Source: Polyangiaceae bacterium
GTDB lineage: Bacteria > Myxococcota_A > Polyangia > Polyangiales > Polyangiaceae
Assembly (NCBI GenBank): GCA_029266615.1
Contig: JAQSWN010000006.1
Coordinates: 1-60,456 of the forward strand
Length of the DNA stretch: 60,456 nucleotides
Direction: 5' to 3'
Numbering within the stretch: position 1 is the stretch's first letter; each line of letters opens with the position of its first letter. Made by a program: the position numbers and the translations under genes. Shown piece by piece: positions 25,766 through 33,623 of the stretch. The notes below the pieces were generated by a model that searched no databases, was not told the DNA's origin, and saw nothing but the letters and a program-made list of their open reading frames with translations.

Positions 25766-27372
25766 ACGGTGTGTCCCAGAACTCGTTTGATGATGCTGCG
25801 TGCCGCCGGTCCTTCTTGCGTCTCACCCTGAGCGTCGCTGCCGCTGTAGGCGGCCGGATCGAACGGGTAGATACCGAGCGCGAGGAGCGCAGCGATGCGG
25901 TTTTCTGCAGGCGTGGTGAAGGTCGTGGCGACCGCGGACTCGTCGATGTGGCCGTAATAGCCGGACTGTTCCTCGCGGATAGGCCCGCCGATGTACAGCT
26001 GCGCGAAGCCGAGCGGCCAGTGGTTGCGCCCGAGGCCGCCCGCGTTCTGGCGACCAGGAGCACGCCCGAACTCCGAGTTCAGGACGATCATCGTCTTGTC
26101 GAGATCGAGCTTGTCCGGGTTTCCCTCACCCGGCGTGTTGATCTTCTCGAGCATGCACTTGAGGAAGTTGTCCCAGTTGCTCGCTTGTCGCCACGGACCG
26201 TTCGAATGCGTGTCGTACCCGCCGCCGCCGTCCGCCTGTTGCACGCCCACGTCCACGACGGTGGCATGGCGCACCGGGAAGGTCGGGTGCGTGAGCAAGT
26301 GGGTGGCGAGGCGCAGGCTCATCGCCGGAATGTTGCCGGCGACGCCAACCTGCGGAGCATTCGCCGCGAAGCCGGGAACTTCGGCCGTTTGCCCCGTCAC
26401 CTGCCGGCACGACGTGCTGTACGGCATGCTCGCGTTTTCGAGCAGGTTGCTGCCCATCGGCGCGAACAAGTCCACGCCCTCCTTGCGGAGGAGGTTGTCG
26501 ATCAGGTCGACCTTGGACTGGGTGATCGATGCCTGGAGTAGCTCCTGGAACTTGGCCGCGCGCACGGCGTCGGCGGTCCCGCCCAGCTTCAGGCGATCCT
26601 GGTACTGATTGAAGTAGACGTTGAGGAGCGCGTCGTAGTCGCTGCGGCTGTCACCCACGGAGGCGCGGCTGAGCAAGGTGCGCAGGCGGGTCACCTGGTC
26701 CACCTTGACCATCAGCGGGCGGGCGTTGCCGGGGTGAACGCCTTGCGCGAAGTACGACAGCACGTTGTCGTTGGGGATGAAGTTGCTGCCCGTGGCCATG
26801 CCGACCGAGAACGGCGTGGGGTGCGCGTTCGCCGTGTCGCGATCCACGAAGTAGCGGTTGATGTGCGTCGAAAGGCCGGCCATGGCCGGGTTGCCGAGCG
26901 TGCGCCCGGTGGCGACGAGCGGAATGGCCGCCTCGTGCGGCGACAAGCCGTGACGGTTGATGACAATGCGCAGGCGGCTCAGCACGTCGGGCCGATCCAG
27001 CAGCCGCTTCATGTAGGGGCCGAAGTAGATCTGCTGCCCCTTCGAGTCCGTCTTCCAGGGAGTGAACACGTCCCCGGTGTAGCCGCAGCCCTCCGCCGCC
27101 TTGATCATGTGCGCGTAGTTCGTGTACGCCCACGTCTGGTCCACCTCGCCACGGCCAGGGATACAGTAGAAGGTCTCCCAGGGAATGAGGCCACCGTAGA
27201 GGAAGCATTCGAGGATGCTCTCCGCTCGCAGGTTCGCCGGCAGCATGGAGCTGGCTTTGTCAGAGGGGATTTCGCCGAACGGGACCGCGTTCGCCCGCCG
27301 AGTCCAGACGGAGGCGCCGACCGCGGCGGCTCCTCCGGCTGCGGAGGCGCGCAGGAAATCACGTCGTTTCAT
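25762..27372 (-). CDS. DUF1501-type Tat-exported protein
   Basis: This 536-residue protein starts MKRRDFLRAS, a twin-arginine signal, with cleavage likely after ANA (about residue 29). Within the body, the segment KTMIVLNSEFGRAP, then GGLGRNHWPLGFAQLY and YYGHIDE, matches the DUF1501 pattern (TEFGRTP, GRDHWP), a family in the alkaline phosphatase/sulfatase superfamily. Tat export suggests folding with a metal in the cytoplasm. ATG at 27372 is chosen over the upstream start at 27402 because it begins the Tat signal. It leads an operon with the CxxCH lipoprotein and the FG-GAP protein. No enzyme activity has been established for the family to my knowledge. Confidence 0.87.
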   Translation of the reverse strand: MKRRDFLRASAAGGAAAVGASVWTRRANAVPFGEIPSDKASSMLPANLRAESILECFLYGGLIPWETFYCIPGRGEVDQTWAYTNYAHMIKAAEGCGYTGDVFTPWKTDSKGQQIYFGPYMKRLLDRPDVLSRLRIVINRHGLSPHEAAIPLVATGRTLGNPAMAGLSTHINRYFVDRDTANAHPTPFSVGMATGSNFIPNDNVLSYFAQGVHPGNARPLMVKVDQVTRLRTLLSRASVGDSRSDYDALLNVYFNQYQDRLKLGGTADAVRAAKFQELLQASITQSKVDLIDNLLRKEGVDLFAPMGSNLLENASMPYSTSCRQVTGQTAEVPGFAANAPQVGVAGNIPAMSLRLATHLLTHPTFPVRHATVVDVGVQQADGGGGYDTHSNGPWRQASNWDNFLKCMLEKINTPGEGNPDKLDLDKTMIVLNSEFGRAPGRQNAGGLGRNHWPLGFAQLYIGGPIREEQSGYYGHIDESAVATTFTTPAENRIAALLALGIYPFDPAAYSGSDAQGETQEGPAARSIIKRVLGHTV

Positions 27373-27436
27373 ACACAATACTCCATATAGCGATGGACTC
27401 ACGACTCGGAGGAGTCACGAATCTCACTTTGTTTCT

Positions 27437-27453
27437 CACAGGTATCACCTGTG
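27437..27453. promoter_or_regulatory. Palindrome CACAGGT-N3-ACCTGTG
   Basis: This perfect 7-3-7 inverted repeat lies 64-81 bp upstream of the DUF1501 start codon. Size and position fit an operator for a dimeric regulator. Flanking TCAC elements recur at 27399, 27415, 27424, 27436 and 27445, so the site may be compound. Confidence 0.5.
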
Positions 27454-27738
27454 TAAAAAGGGCGGACAGAGGGGCAGGGACGAACGAAAAGGCGCGACTC
27501 ACGGCGGTGAACGCCGCGCATCGACAGTGAAGTCTGTAACGTGGGCCAGGCCTAACGGTCAAGGAGCAAGTCATGAGACCTCGATTTTTATTTGTTAGAC
27601 CAACACCCATTCACCCCCCACCCGGGGCGCGACCGACTCGCCCTGAAACGAAACTACGCACCGCGGTTTTCGCGGCAATTCCCGGACATCTGCTCAATTT
27701 TCAGGCTGATCCGGGCAAGGAGACCGCGCTTCGGAATC

Positions 27739-27752
27739 TGTTAGAACTAACA
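27739..27752. promoter_or_regulatory. Dyad TGTTAG-N2-CTAACA
   Basis: This is an inverted repeat of 6-2-6 bases in the long intergenic region, containing a TGTTAG hexamer that recurs nearby at 27593 and 27942. It may be a regulator site; the TGTTAGA form also resembles an extended -10 element. Confidence 0.4.
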
Positions 27753-28067
27753 ATTACCAAACCCGGAAACACTGCCATGCACGGAGTCGAAACATTGAGA
27801 TTTCGGACGGCGCCACCAACCCCCACGGGTGGGAGAAGCCCCCGATTTCCTCTCTGATTACTGCGGAAACATGCCGTGCAACATGCCCGAAGCACTGCGG
27901 ACGCGCCGGTTCCACGCGCCCCGAACTCGCCATCACGTACCTGTTAGATTCCGATGCTCGCCCGCCCGGCCCCGGTCGGCCACCCGGGTCCGCACCGCCG
28001 TTCGCGTCTCTTCTCTGCGCGTTCGCCCCGCTGGCGCCTCTCACGAAAATACGTAGGCTGCCGCAGC

Positions 28068-28787
28068 ATGCGTTACTACGCGCGGCTCAATCCAGCGAAG
28101 CTCGACCAGCAGTTTCTCAATCGACCGGAGGTGCTGCGCTTGTCGGACGTGGGGGCCCAGTTGGGGTTTGGGCTGTCGGTGTTGAATGAGCGGGGGATCT
28201 TGCGCGATCCCAACCTCCTGGACGCGAACGACCCGGTCCCGCTGCTCACTTGGCCTTTCCTGGATTTCGTCGAGTGCATCGACTTTTCCGGACAACGATT
28301 GCTGGAGCTCGGGGCGGGCAGCTCCACGCTCTGGTTTCAGCGTCGTTTCGCACAGGTTCGTTCGTTCGAGACGAACCCGGAGTGGTCGCAGCAGCTGAAG
28401 GGCTATCTCGCCCCCCACGTGGAGCTCACGCTGGTGGATCTGAAGGCCCTCGAGTCTGCGGAGGTCGACTACCGGGGAGAGGAGCTGGTGGTGGTCGACT
28501 TCGCCGGCCATCGCACGCGGTTCCTCGGTCGCTTTCTGGAGCGCTTGAGCGGCCAGCGGCCGCAGGCGATCGTGCTGGACAACGCGGATTGGTACCGCAA
28601 TGGGGCGGGAGTGCTCGCGCGCCACGGCTACCACGAAATCCCATTTCACGGCTTCAAGTGCGGGCAGCCGCACCTCTCGTGCACGAGCCTGTTCATCGAT
28701 CCGGCGCGGTTCGCGCCCCGCGTCAAAGAGCCGTTCCATCGGCCCGCCTTCTCCCGACCCGTCGACAACCCCTGGGACGAGCCATGA
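28068..28787 (+). CDS. Class I SAM-dependent methyltransferase-like protein
   Basis: This 239-residue soluble protein has LLELGAGSSTLWF near residue 80, the glycine-rich SAM-binding loop of Rossmann methyltransferases, followed by FETNPEWSQQL with the acidic residue that would bind the ribose. A DFAGHRTRFLGRFLERL segment and VLDNADWYRNGAGVLARHGY follow. The early part (LNPAKLDQQFLNRPEVLRL) is not part of the fold. ATG at 28068 begins the conserved region; the longer frame upstream is Pro/Arg-rich. Its stop overlaps the PiuC-like start by four bases (ATGA), so the two products are made together. The acceptor substrate is unknown. Confidence 0.85.
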   Translation: MRYYARLNPAKLDQQFLNRPEVLRLSDVGAQLGFGLSVLNERGILRDPNLLDANDPVPLLTWPFLDFVECIDFSGQRLLELGAGSSTLWFQRRFAQVRSFETNPEWSQQLKGYLAPHVELTLVDLKALESAEVDYRGEELVVVDFAGHRTRFLGRFLERLSGQRPQAIVLDNADWYRNGAGVLARHGYHEIPFHGFKCGQPHLSCTSLFIDPARFAPRVKEPFHRPAFSRPVDNPWDEP

Positions 28788-29431
28788 GCTTCAACGTCAT
28801 CAAACAACTGCTGTCCGCCGAACAAGTCGCCCTCCTCCGAAAGCAGCTGGCGGACGGCCCGTGGCTGGACGGGAGAGCGACGGCGGGTCCGGAGGCTGCG
28901 CGCGTCAAGAACAACCTACAGCTGGACCTGAGCTCACCCGCGCACAAGGAGCTGTCGGACGTCGTGAAAGGCGCGCTCCACGCGAGCGAGGCGTTCAAGG
29001 CGCTCGCGCTGCCGCGGCGCATGTCCGGCATCTTGTTCAGCCGGTACGAGCCGGGCATGGAGTACGGGCGCCATACGGACGACGCGTACCGCGCGCTCGA
29101 GCTGCTGCGCGCCGACATCGCCGTCACCGTCTTCTTGTCGGACTTGGAGAGCTACGAAGGCGGAGCGCTCGTCGTGGGTGACAGCGCCGTGCGGCTCGCG
29201 GCCGGCGACGCCGTGGTCTACCCGGCGACGACGATTCACGGCGTCTCCACCGTGACCCGGGGCACGCGCTGGGCCGCGGTTTTCTGGGTGCAAAGCTTGG
29301 TGCGAGACGAAAGCCGGCGCGAGATCTTGTACACGCTCCAGAGCGTGATCGCGCGGGTGGGGGCGCCGGCGCTCTCGCTCGCGCTCTCGCGGGTCCAGCA
29401 GAACTTGCTGCGGATGTGGGTCGAGCCCTAA
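28784..29431 (+). CDS. PKHD-type 2OG-Fe(II) hydroxylase (PiuC/YbiX family)
   Basis: This is a 215-residue cytoplasmic dioxygenase. The metal ligands are visible as GRHTDDAY (His97, Asp99) and IHGVSTVTRGTR (His152), with Arg162 to hold 2-oxoglutarate. The length and the YEGGALVV and GDAVVYPATT segments match PiuC/YbiX. In other bacteria this family sits next to TonB-dependent iron receptors; here no receptor is adjacent, and the partner is instead an overlapping methyltransferase gene. Regulation by iron cannot be seen in the sequence: I did not find a Fur-like site. The gene ends seven bases before the convergent multiheme lipoprotein gene. Confidence 0.93.
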   Translation: MSFNVIKQLLSAEQVALLRKQLADGPWLDGRATAGPEAARVKNNLQLDLSSPAHKELSDVVKGALHASEAFKALALPRRMSGILFSRYEPGMEYGRHTDDAYRALELLRADIAVTVFLSDLESYEGGALVVGDSAVRLAAGDAVVYPATTIHGVSTVTRGTRWAAVFWVQSLVRDESRREILYTLQSVIARVGAPALSLALSRVQQNLLRMWVEP

Positions 29432-29438
29432 GTTAAAC

Positions 29439-30587
29439 TCAGGGGACGAAGATGCGTCCGAGCGCGCCTTCCGCCCCATACTGCGTGTGGCAAGCGTTGC
29501 AGTCACCGTTCGTCTGCGGCGTGAGCATGACGCGCTCTTTGTCGCCCACCACGACCTTGGCGCGGTACGGCATGGCGAGCCCGGGGAGGATTTCCCCGAA
29601 GTTGCCACGACCGGCCACGGTGAGGCTCCGCTCCACTCCGTTCGCGTCCGTAATCACGACCTTCGCCCCCGTCTCTACCGGCACGCCGTAGCACTTGTCG
29701 GGCTCGTGCGCGGTCGGGAACACGGTCCCGGCTACGGTGAACAGGGGGGCGTAGGCGGTGTATTGCCGGTGACAGTTCAGACACGCGTGACCGGGCATCA
29801 TCCAGGTCGCGCCCGTGAAGTTGCCGGGCCAAAAGCTGCCGCTCGAGCACTTGGCTGGCGCATCGTACGGATTGGACCCCGGCTCCGGGTCTTTGTCGCA
29901 TTTGCTCGGGAGCATCCCGCCGTCCATCCACGCCTGCAGCATTTGGATTTCCGCGTTGGTTACTTGGCCCGCTCCCGCCGGTGGCATCGGGTTCAAGCTA
30001 GCCTTCATGCGGTGCAAGGAACGCGCAGCGACGGAGAGCGTCGGCACGACCTTCGAGAGTGAGGCGAGGTCGCGGTAGCTGAGGAGCGAGATGTCCGTCC
30101 CCGGCACCGGGCTCTTGGAGTGACAAGCCTGGCAACGGGTTTGCAGCAGCGTGCGCACCTCGCAGGGCAGCCCGGGAGCGTCGTCCGGCGGGTCTTCGTC
30201 CGGCGGGTCTTCGTCCGGCGGGTCTTCGTCCGGCGGGTCTTCGTCCGGCGGGTCTTCGTCCGGCGGGTCTTCGTCCGGCGGGTCTTCATCGGGTGGATCC
30301 ACGATGCCCGGTTCCGGTTCCGGTTCCGGTTCCGGCTCCGGTTCGGCGCACGCGCACACTCCGCCCTCGGCTCCGTTCGAAGGGCCGCGCTGCCCACCCA
30401 TGCCTCCCCCATCCACGCCCGCGTCGTTCGTGAAGTCCGGCGCGCTCGCGGTCGGCTGACCGCCAACTCCCGTCGCAGCCGGTTGCTCCGTGCAAGCAGC
30501 GGAGCTGAGCAACAACAACGCTAACAGCGCAGTCGCACGCGACCGAAACCGAAGGGCGCGCCCCTCAGCACGGAAGGAAAGAAGCAT
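29439..30587 (-). CDS. Three-CxxCH lipoprotein with PPDED repeat stalk
   Basis: This is a 382-residue lipoprotein with lipobox SSAAC (Cys32). A linker with an Asp/Gly-rich part, six Glu-Pro pairs (82-93) and seven PPDED repeats (98-132) forms the stalk. The head begins LPCEVRTLLQTRCQACH (Cys152, Cys155, His156), continues ISLLSYRDL, and is followed by a second half with CLNCH and a final CNACH around an FTVAGTVF beta-sandwich-like region that resembles carboxypeptidase-regulatory-like folds. The three CxxCH motifs suggest multiheme electron transfer. ATG at 30587 begins the signal peptide; the upstream extension is not credible. No ribosome binding site is obvious. Confidence 0.87.
   Translation of the reverse strand: MLLSFRAEGRALRFRSRATALLALLLLSSAACTEQPAATGVGGQPTASAPDFTNDAGVDGGGMGGQRGPSNGAEGGVCACAEPEPEPEPEPEPGIVDPPDEDPPDEDPPDEDPPDEDPPDEDPPDEDPPDEDPPDDAPGLPCEVRTLLQTRCQACHSKSPVPGTDISLLSYRDLASLSKVVPTLSVAARSLHRMKASLNPMPPAGAGQVTNAEIQMLQAWMDGGMLPSKCDKDPEPGSNPYDAPAKCSSGSFWPGNFTGATWMMPGHACLNCHRQYTAYAPLFTVAGTVFPTAHEPDKCYGVPVETGAKVVITDANGVERSLTVAGRGNFGEILPGLAMPYRAKVVVGDKERVMLTPQTNGDCNACHTQYGAEGALGRIFVP
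30184..30297 (-). repeat. 15-bp tandem repeat coding for PPDED
   Basis: The unit (plus strand cggcgggtcttcgtc) is repeated about seven times with essentially no changes, then drifts in the last copy. It is followed at about 30308-30343 by a ccggtt hexamer array coding for Glu-Pro. Sequence identity between copies means recent amplification. Confidence 0.9.
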
Positions 30588-30724
30588 GCGGGGAGATATA
30601 GCTGATGATGCGCGACTGTCAGCTGACGCGAGCGCGAAATAGCTCGAATCGCAGACACCATGATTGGTCATCTTCGCGAAACGAAGCCGCTCACGTCGCG
30701 AAACAATGTATCGCTCTGCGCAAT
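30588..30724. other. Short gap between two same-strand lipoprotein genes
   Basis: The 137 bp contain no gene. They should hold the promoter of the multiheme lipoprotein or a terminator for the RCC1 gene, but I see no clear hairpin with a T-tract. Confidence 0.4.
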
Positions 30725-32836
30725 CTATCGATGTTGCGCGGGCCGCCACTGCGCACCCCAACAACGCAACTGACCACGCGTCGTGATCCCACAAGCGGAC
30801 GCGCCGCCGGAAGCGACGCGGGCGAAGCTCTCGAGAGGGCTCGGGCCAAATCCTTCCCCGAAGCAGCTCACCGAAGCGTCGGCGCGCACGGCGCAGGCGC
30901 TCGCTTCGCGCGTCGAAACGCTCGTGTACGTGCCTTGCGGAGGAACGAGCGGGGCGTCTCCCCAGCACGAGAGCATGCCCTGCTCGCTCACCGCGCACGT
31001 CTGGTCGCGGCCGGCGGAAACGTGGCGAAAATTTCCGCGCGGTATCGGTTCGCTCGCTTTGCCGCCGCCCCAGCAAACCAAGCTTCCGTCGGGGCGAAGC
31101 GCACAACTATGCCGGTAGCCGGCGCTCACCTCGAGTAGCGGCCCGAGCGGCGGGCTGGCTTGCCCCGCACCGTCGTCCCCCCAACACGCTACGTCCCCAT
31201 CCGTACGAACGCCGCAGACGTGCATACCGCCAGCGGAAACGCGGTGGAACGCTCCGCGAGGCCTAGTCAAGCGGAGCGGCGGGCTCCCCCAGCAGGTGAT
31301 GGTCTGGTCATCCTCGACCCCGCAAGCGTACGAGGCGCCCATCGAGACCAGGCTGAGCGGAGCGCGCGGGGGTGCGGTTTCCCCCTCGAAGTTTCGGCCC
31401 CAGCACAGGGTCCGTCCCTCCAGCGTGCTCGCGCAGGTTCCGCCGTTGTCGTTCGTCGCTACGTCGCGAAAGACGCCGCTCGGAGCAAGCAACTGACCGA
31501 AGTCGTTGCTGCCCCAACAGTAGATGGTGCCCGCGCTCAAGCCACAGGCGTGGTTGCTGCTGCCAGCCGTGACCTGATCCAGGGTGGCGCCAACGCTCGT
31601 CTCCGAGAAGCCGCCACTGCCCCAGCACGTAGCCACGCCGTCGTACCGGAGCGCGCAGGCGTGAAACTGCCCCGAGCTCAGGCTCTCGAACGGGCCCGCG
31701 GGGATGCGACTCGCCACGCTGGCAGAGCCCCAACAAAGCACGTTGCCGTCGTCGCGCAGGCCGCACGTATGATAGTTGCCGGACGCGACGGTCTTGAACG
31801 TCCCCGCGGGCGCGCTGGCTTGCCCATAAAGGTCATTTCCGAAGCAGCGAATCGTCCCGTTCGGCCGCAAGGCGCAAGCGTGGTATCGCCCGGGAGAGAC
31901 TTGGGTGAACACACCATCGGGCACATCCAACGCTGCCCCCGTGCCCCAATCTCCCCAGCAGTGGAGGGACCCGTCGGCCCGAACCCCGCACGCATTCTCT
32001 TCCTGCACTGCCACTTGAGCAAACAGTCCGGACGGCGCGGTCACGGCCAACGTTGGCTCGCCCCAACAGGCCAATTCACCCGAATTCCGAAGCGCGCAGT
32101 TGAACGCGCCCGCCGAATCGATGTTCGTGAACGTGCCGGCAGGCGGTTGAGACTGCCCGCGCCCGTCCGCGCCCCAACACACGATGGTTTGGTCGCTCCG
32201 AAGCGCGCAAGTGTGGCCGCTACCGGCGGAGACGGACAACGTGCGGACCTCGCAGCGCGCTCCCCAACGGCCCGACGGGCAGTCGCAAACGAAGTCGTCG
32301 CCCAGCGCGTAAGACGTCCCGCCCCCCTCGCAGGCGCCGCAGACGCTCGCGGAGGGAGGGCAATCGCCGCATTCTCGATCCGTCGTCGAAGTGCCCTTGA
32401 CCTTCACGTACTGGCCAGCGGGGCAACTCTTCCACGCCACGCAAGCGCCGCTGCGCTGCGGGTCGTACGAACCCGTCGCGCAGGCCTTGGAAGCGGGTTG
32501 CGAGGGTGTACCGTCCTCCCCCGCTTCACCCGTAGGCGCGCCGCCAGCCTCGGCTCCTCCTCGCGCGTCTCCGCCAACGCCAGCGCGTGCCCCTACGCCG
32601 CCGACGGGCTCATGAGGATTGGCGCCGATGCCGCCTTCGCCGCCTTCCTCGCTCGGTTCCGAGCTGCCGCCGCTGCCGCCATCGACCGCGGACGCCTCGC
32701 CGCCGTGCCTCGCGCCTCCCCTCGGCGTCTCCGCGTCATCCCTCGGCTCCGTGTCTGCCGAAGGTTTGCCGCACGCTACGAGCACGACCGCGCCCCACAC
32801 CGACAGCGAAAGCAACGACGCGGGCACGATTCGCAT
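30725..32836 (-). CDS. RCC1-repeat lipoprotein with TNFR-like Cys-rich region
   Basis: This is a 703-residue lipoprotein with lipobox VLVAC (Cys22) and a Gly/Glu/Ala linker. Residues about 115-200 are Cys-rich, with CPAGQYVKVKGTSTTDRECG like TNFR-type and EGF-type modules. The rest is a series of about 13-14 RCC1-type units of about 36 residues, each with the C-A-L-R-x-D-G-x-I/V-x-C-W-G signature and a V/S-A-G-x-x-H-x-C segment, predicting one or two seven-bladed propellers. ATG at 32836 is set by the signal peptide. Similar proteins are common in myxobacteria; no partner is known. It is likely surface exposed. Confidence 0.9.
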   Translation of the reverse strand: MRIVPASLLSLSVWGAVVLVACGKPSADTEPRDDAETPRGGARHGGEASAVDGGSGGSSEPSEEGGEGGIGANPHEPVGGVGARAGVGGDARGGAEAGGAPTGEAGEDGTPSQPASKACATGSYDPQRSGACVAWKSCPAGQYVKVKGTSTTDRECGDCPPSASVCGACEGGGTSYALGDDFVCDCPSGRWGARCEVRTLSVSAGSGHTCALRSDQTIVCWGADGRGQSQPPAGTFTNIDSAGAFNCALRNSGELACWGEPTLAVTAPSGLFAQVAVQEENACGVRADGSLHCWGDWGTGAALDVPDGVFTQVSPGRYHACALRPNGTIRCFGNDLYGQASAPAGTFKTVASGNYHTCGLRDDGNVLCWGSASVASRIPAGPFESLSSGQFHACALRYDGVATCWGSGGFSETSVGATLDQVTAGSSNHACGLSAGTIYCWGSNDFGQLLAPSGVFRDVATNDNGGTCASTLEGRTLCWGRNFEGETAPPRAPLSLVSMGASYACGVEDDQTITCWGSPPLRLTRPRGAFHRVSAGGMHVCGVRTDGDVACWGDDGAGQASPPLGPLLEVSAGYRHSCALRPDGSLVCWGGGKASEPIPRGNFRHVSAGRDQTCAVSEQGMLSCWGDAPLVPPQGTYTSVSTREASACAVRADASVSCFGEGFGPSPLESFARVASGGASACGITTRGQLRCWGAQWRPAQHR

Positions 32837-32952
32837 GAGACGAAGCTCGTCGTGCCCGACAACCGATGTCCGCGAGGTTTCCAGGCGAATCGTCCGGGGC
32901 AGGGTGCTCGACCCAACTGACACCAGCCGCCGCGCGCGGCAACGACTACATT

Positions 32953-33468
32953 TCAGCCACGCCGCGCAGCGAGCTCGAAGATCCTCGGCGGGCTGGGCTC
33001 GGCCTCGAAGTACTTCCGAGGGGTTAGATGACCGAGCATCTTCACGCCTCGGATCATGACTTTCTCACTGTCGGGGTAGACGCACACCTCGTGGGGATCG
33101 AACAGGCCGACCGCGAGGTAAACGAGGTCTTCGTCGTACGGATTACAGATTTGATGCGCTTGCTGGGTGCCGGCGGGGCACGAGATGCAGTCCCCGGGGC
33201 GGAGGTCGTGAAGCTCGTCGCCGTAGCGGAGCACCCCGCGGCCTTCGAGCACGTAGAACACTTCGTCTTCGCGCAGGTGGTAATGAAAAGGGCACGCGGT
33301 GGTGCCCTTCTTCAGGCGCACGTGGTTGACGCCGAGCGAGCCGCCCCGCGGTCGCATGGAGGGCGTGAGCGACGAAGATGCCGCACCATAGTGGCCCTCA
33401 GACGGCGGCTCGCCGCCCGAGGCGTGCGCGTTCACGATGACTGGCGGGGTGGCTTTCGTGTCCTCCAT
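32953..33468 (-). CDS. Cupin domain protein
   Basis: This is a 171-residue soluble protein with one cupin barrel. The first motif reads CPFHYHLREDEVFYVLEGRG (His, His and Glu ligands), followed by LRPGDCISCPAG, and the second motif is AHQICN. It matches small cupins that bind metal and act as isomerases, dioxygenases or sugar-phosphate enzymes; no substrate can be told. ATG at 33468 is preferred to the longer frame at 33516. It shares the strand with the RCC1 gene, 116 bp upstream of it, and faces the Cys-rich lipoprotein gene. Confidence 0.85.
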   Translation of the reverse strand: MEDTKATPPVIVNAHASGGEPPSEGHYGAASSSLTPSMRPRGGSLGVNHVRLKKGTTACPFHYHLREDEVFYVLEGRGVLRYGDELHDLRPGDCISCPAGTQQAHQICNPYDEDLVYLAVGLFDPHEVCVYPDSEKVMIRGVKMLGHLTPRKYFEAEPSPPRIFELAARRG

Positions 33469-33623
33469 GCGACCACGGTAGCGCCACCGTTTCCGAAAAG
33501 CATTGCGGTGCTCCACGTGGCTAGAAACAAACCAGAAAGCCTTCGTGACGTAGCCTGGCCGGAGTCATGCGCGCGCTGTCACCCGTCAGGGTAATCGCGG
33601 CGCGCTCGACTCCCGGTGCGACC

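Larger units (their letters stand above)
27373..28067. other. Long divergent intergenic region with dyads
   Basis: These 695 bp separate the DUF1501 operon from the plus-strand methyltransferase. The base composition is less GC-rich than the genes. It contains TCAC repeats (27399-27448), a 17-bp palindrome at 27437-27453, three TGTTAG hexamers (27593, 27739, 27942) and a TGTTAG-N2-CTAACA dyad. A 94-codon frame from 27573 has a ribosome binding site but non-coding-like codon use and is not called. Confidence 0.55.

Noticed and set aside
23189..25831. A very long (880-codon) open frame on the plus strand opposite the CxxCH lipoprotein
   Set aside because: It is antisense to two well-supported genes, rich in Arg/His/Val without any motif, and explained by high GC in third positions of the real genes.
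27573..27857. A 94-codon frame with AAGGAG upstream in the intergenic region
   Set aside because: The third-codon-position GC content is about half, unlike all neighbours, and the product is not recognisable. It overlaps the TGTTAG dyad. I could not exclude a small peptide, but do not call it.
30184..30297. Second tandem array as possible CRISPR or VNTR outside genes
   Set aside because: It is coding (PPDED) with no spacers. It is a variable-number repeat inside a lipoprotein gene.
31160..32920. A 586-codon plus-strand frame opposite the RCC1 gene
   Set aside because: It mirrors the repeat structure of the real gene and has no family resemblance or ribosome binding site.
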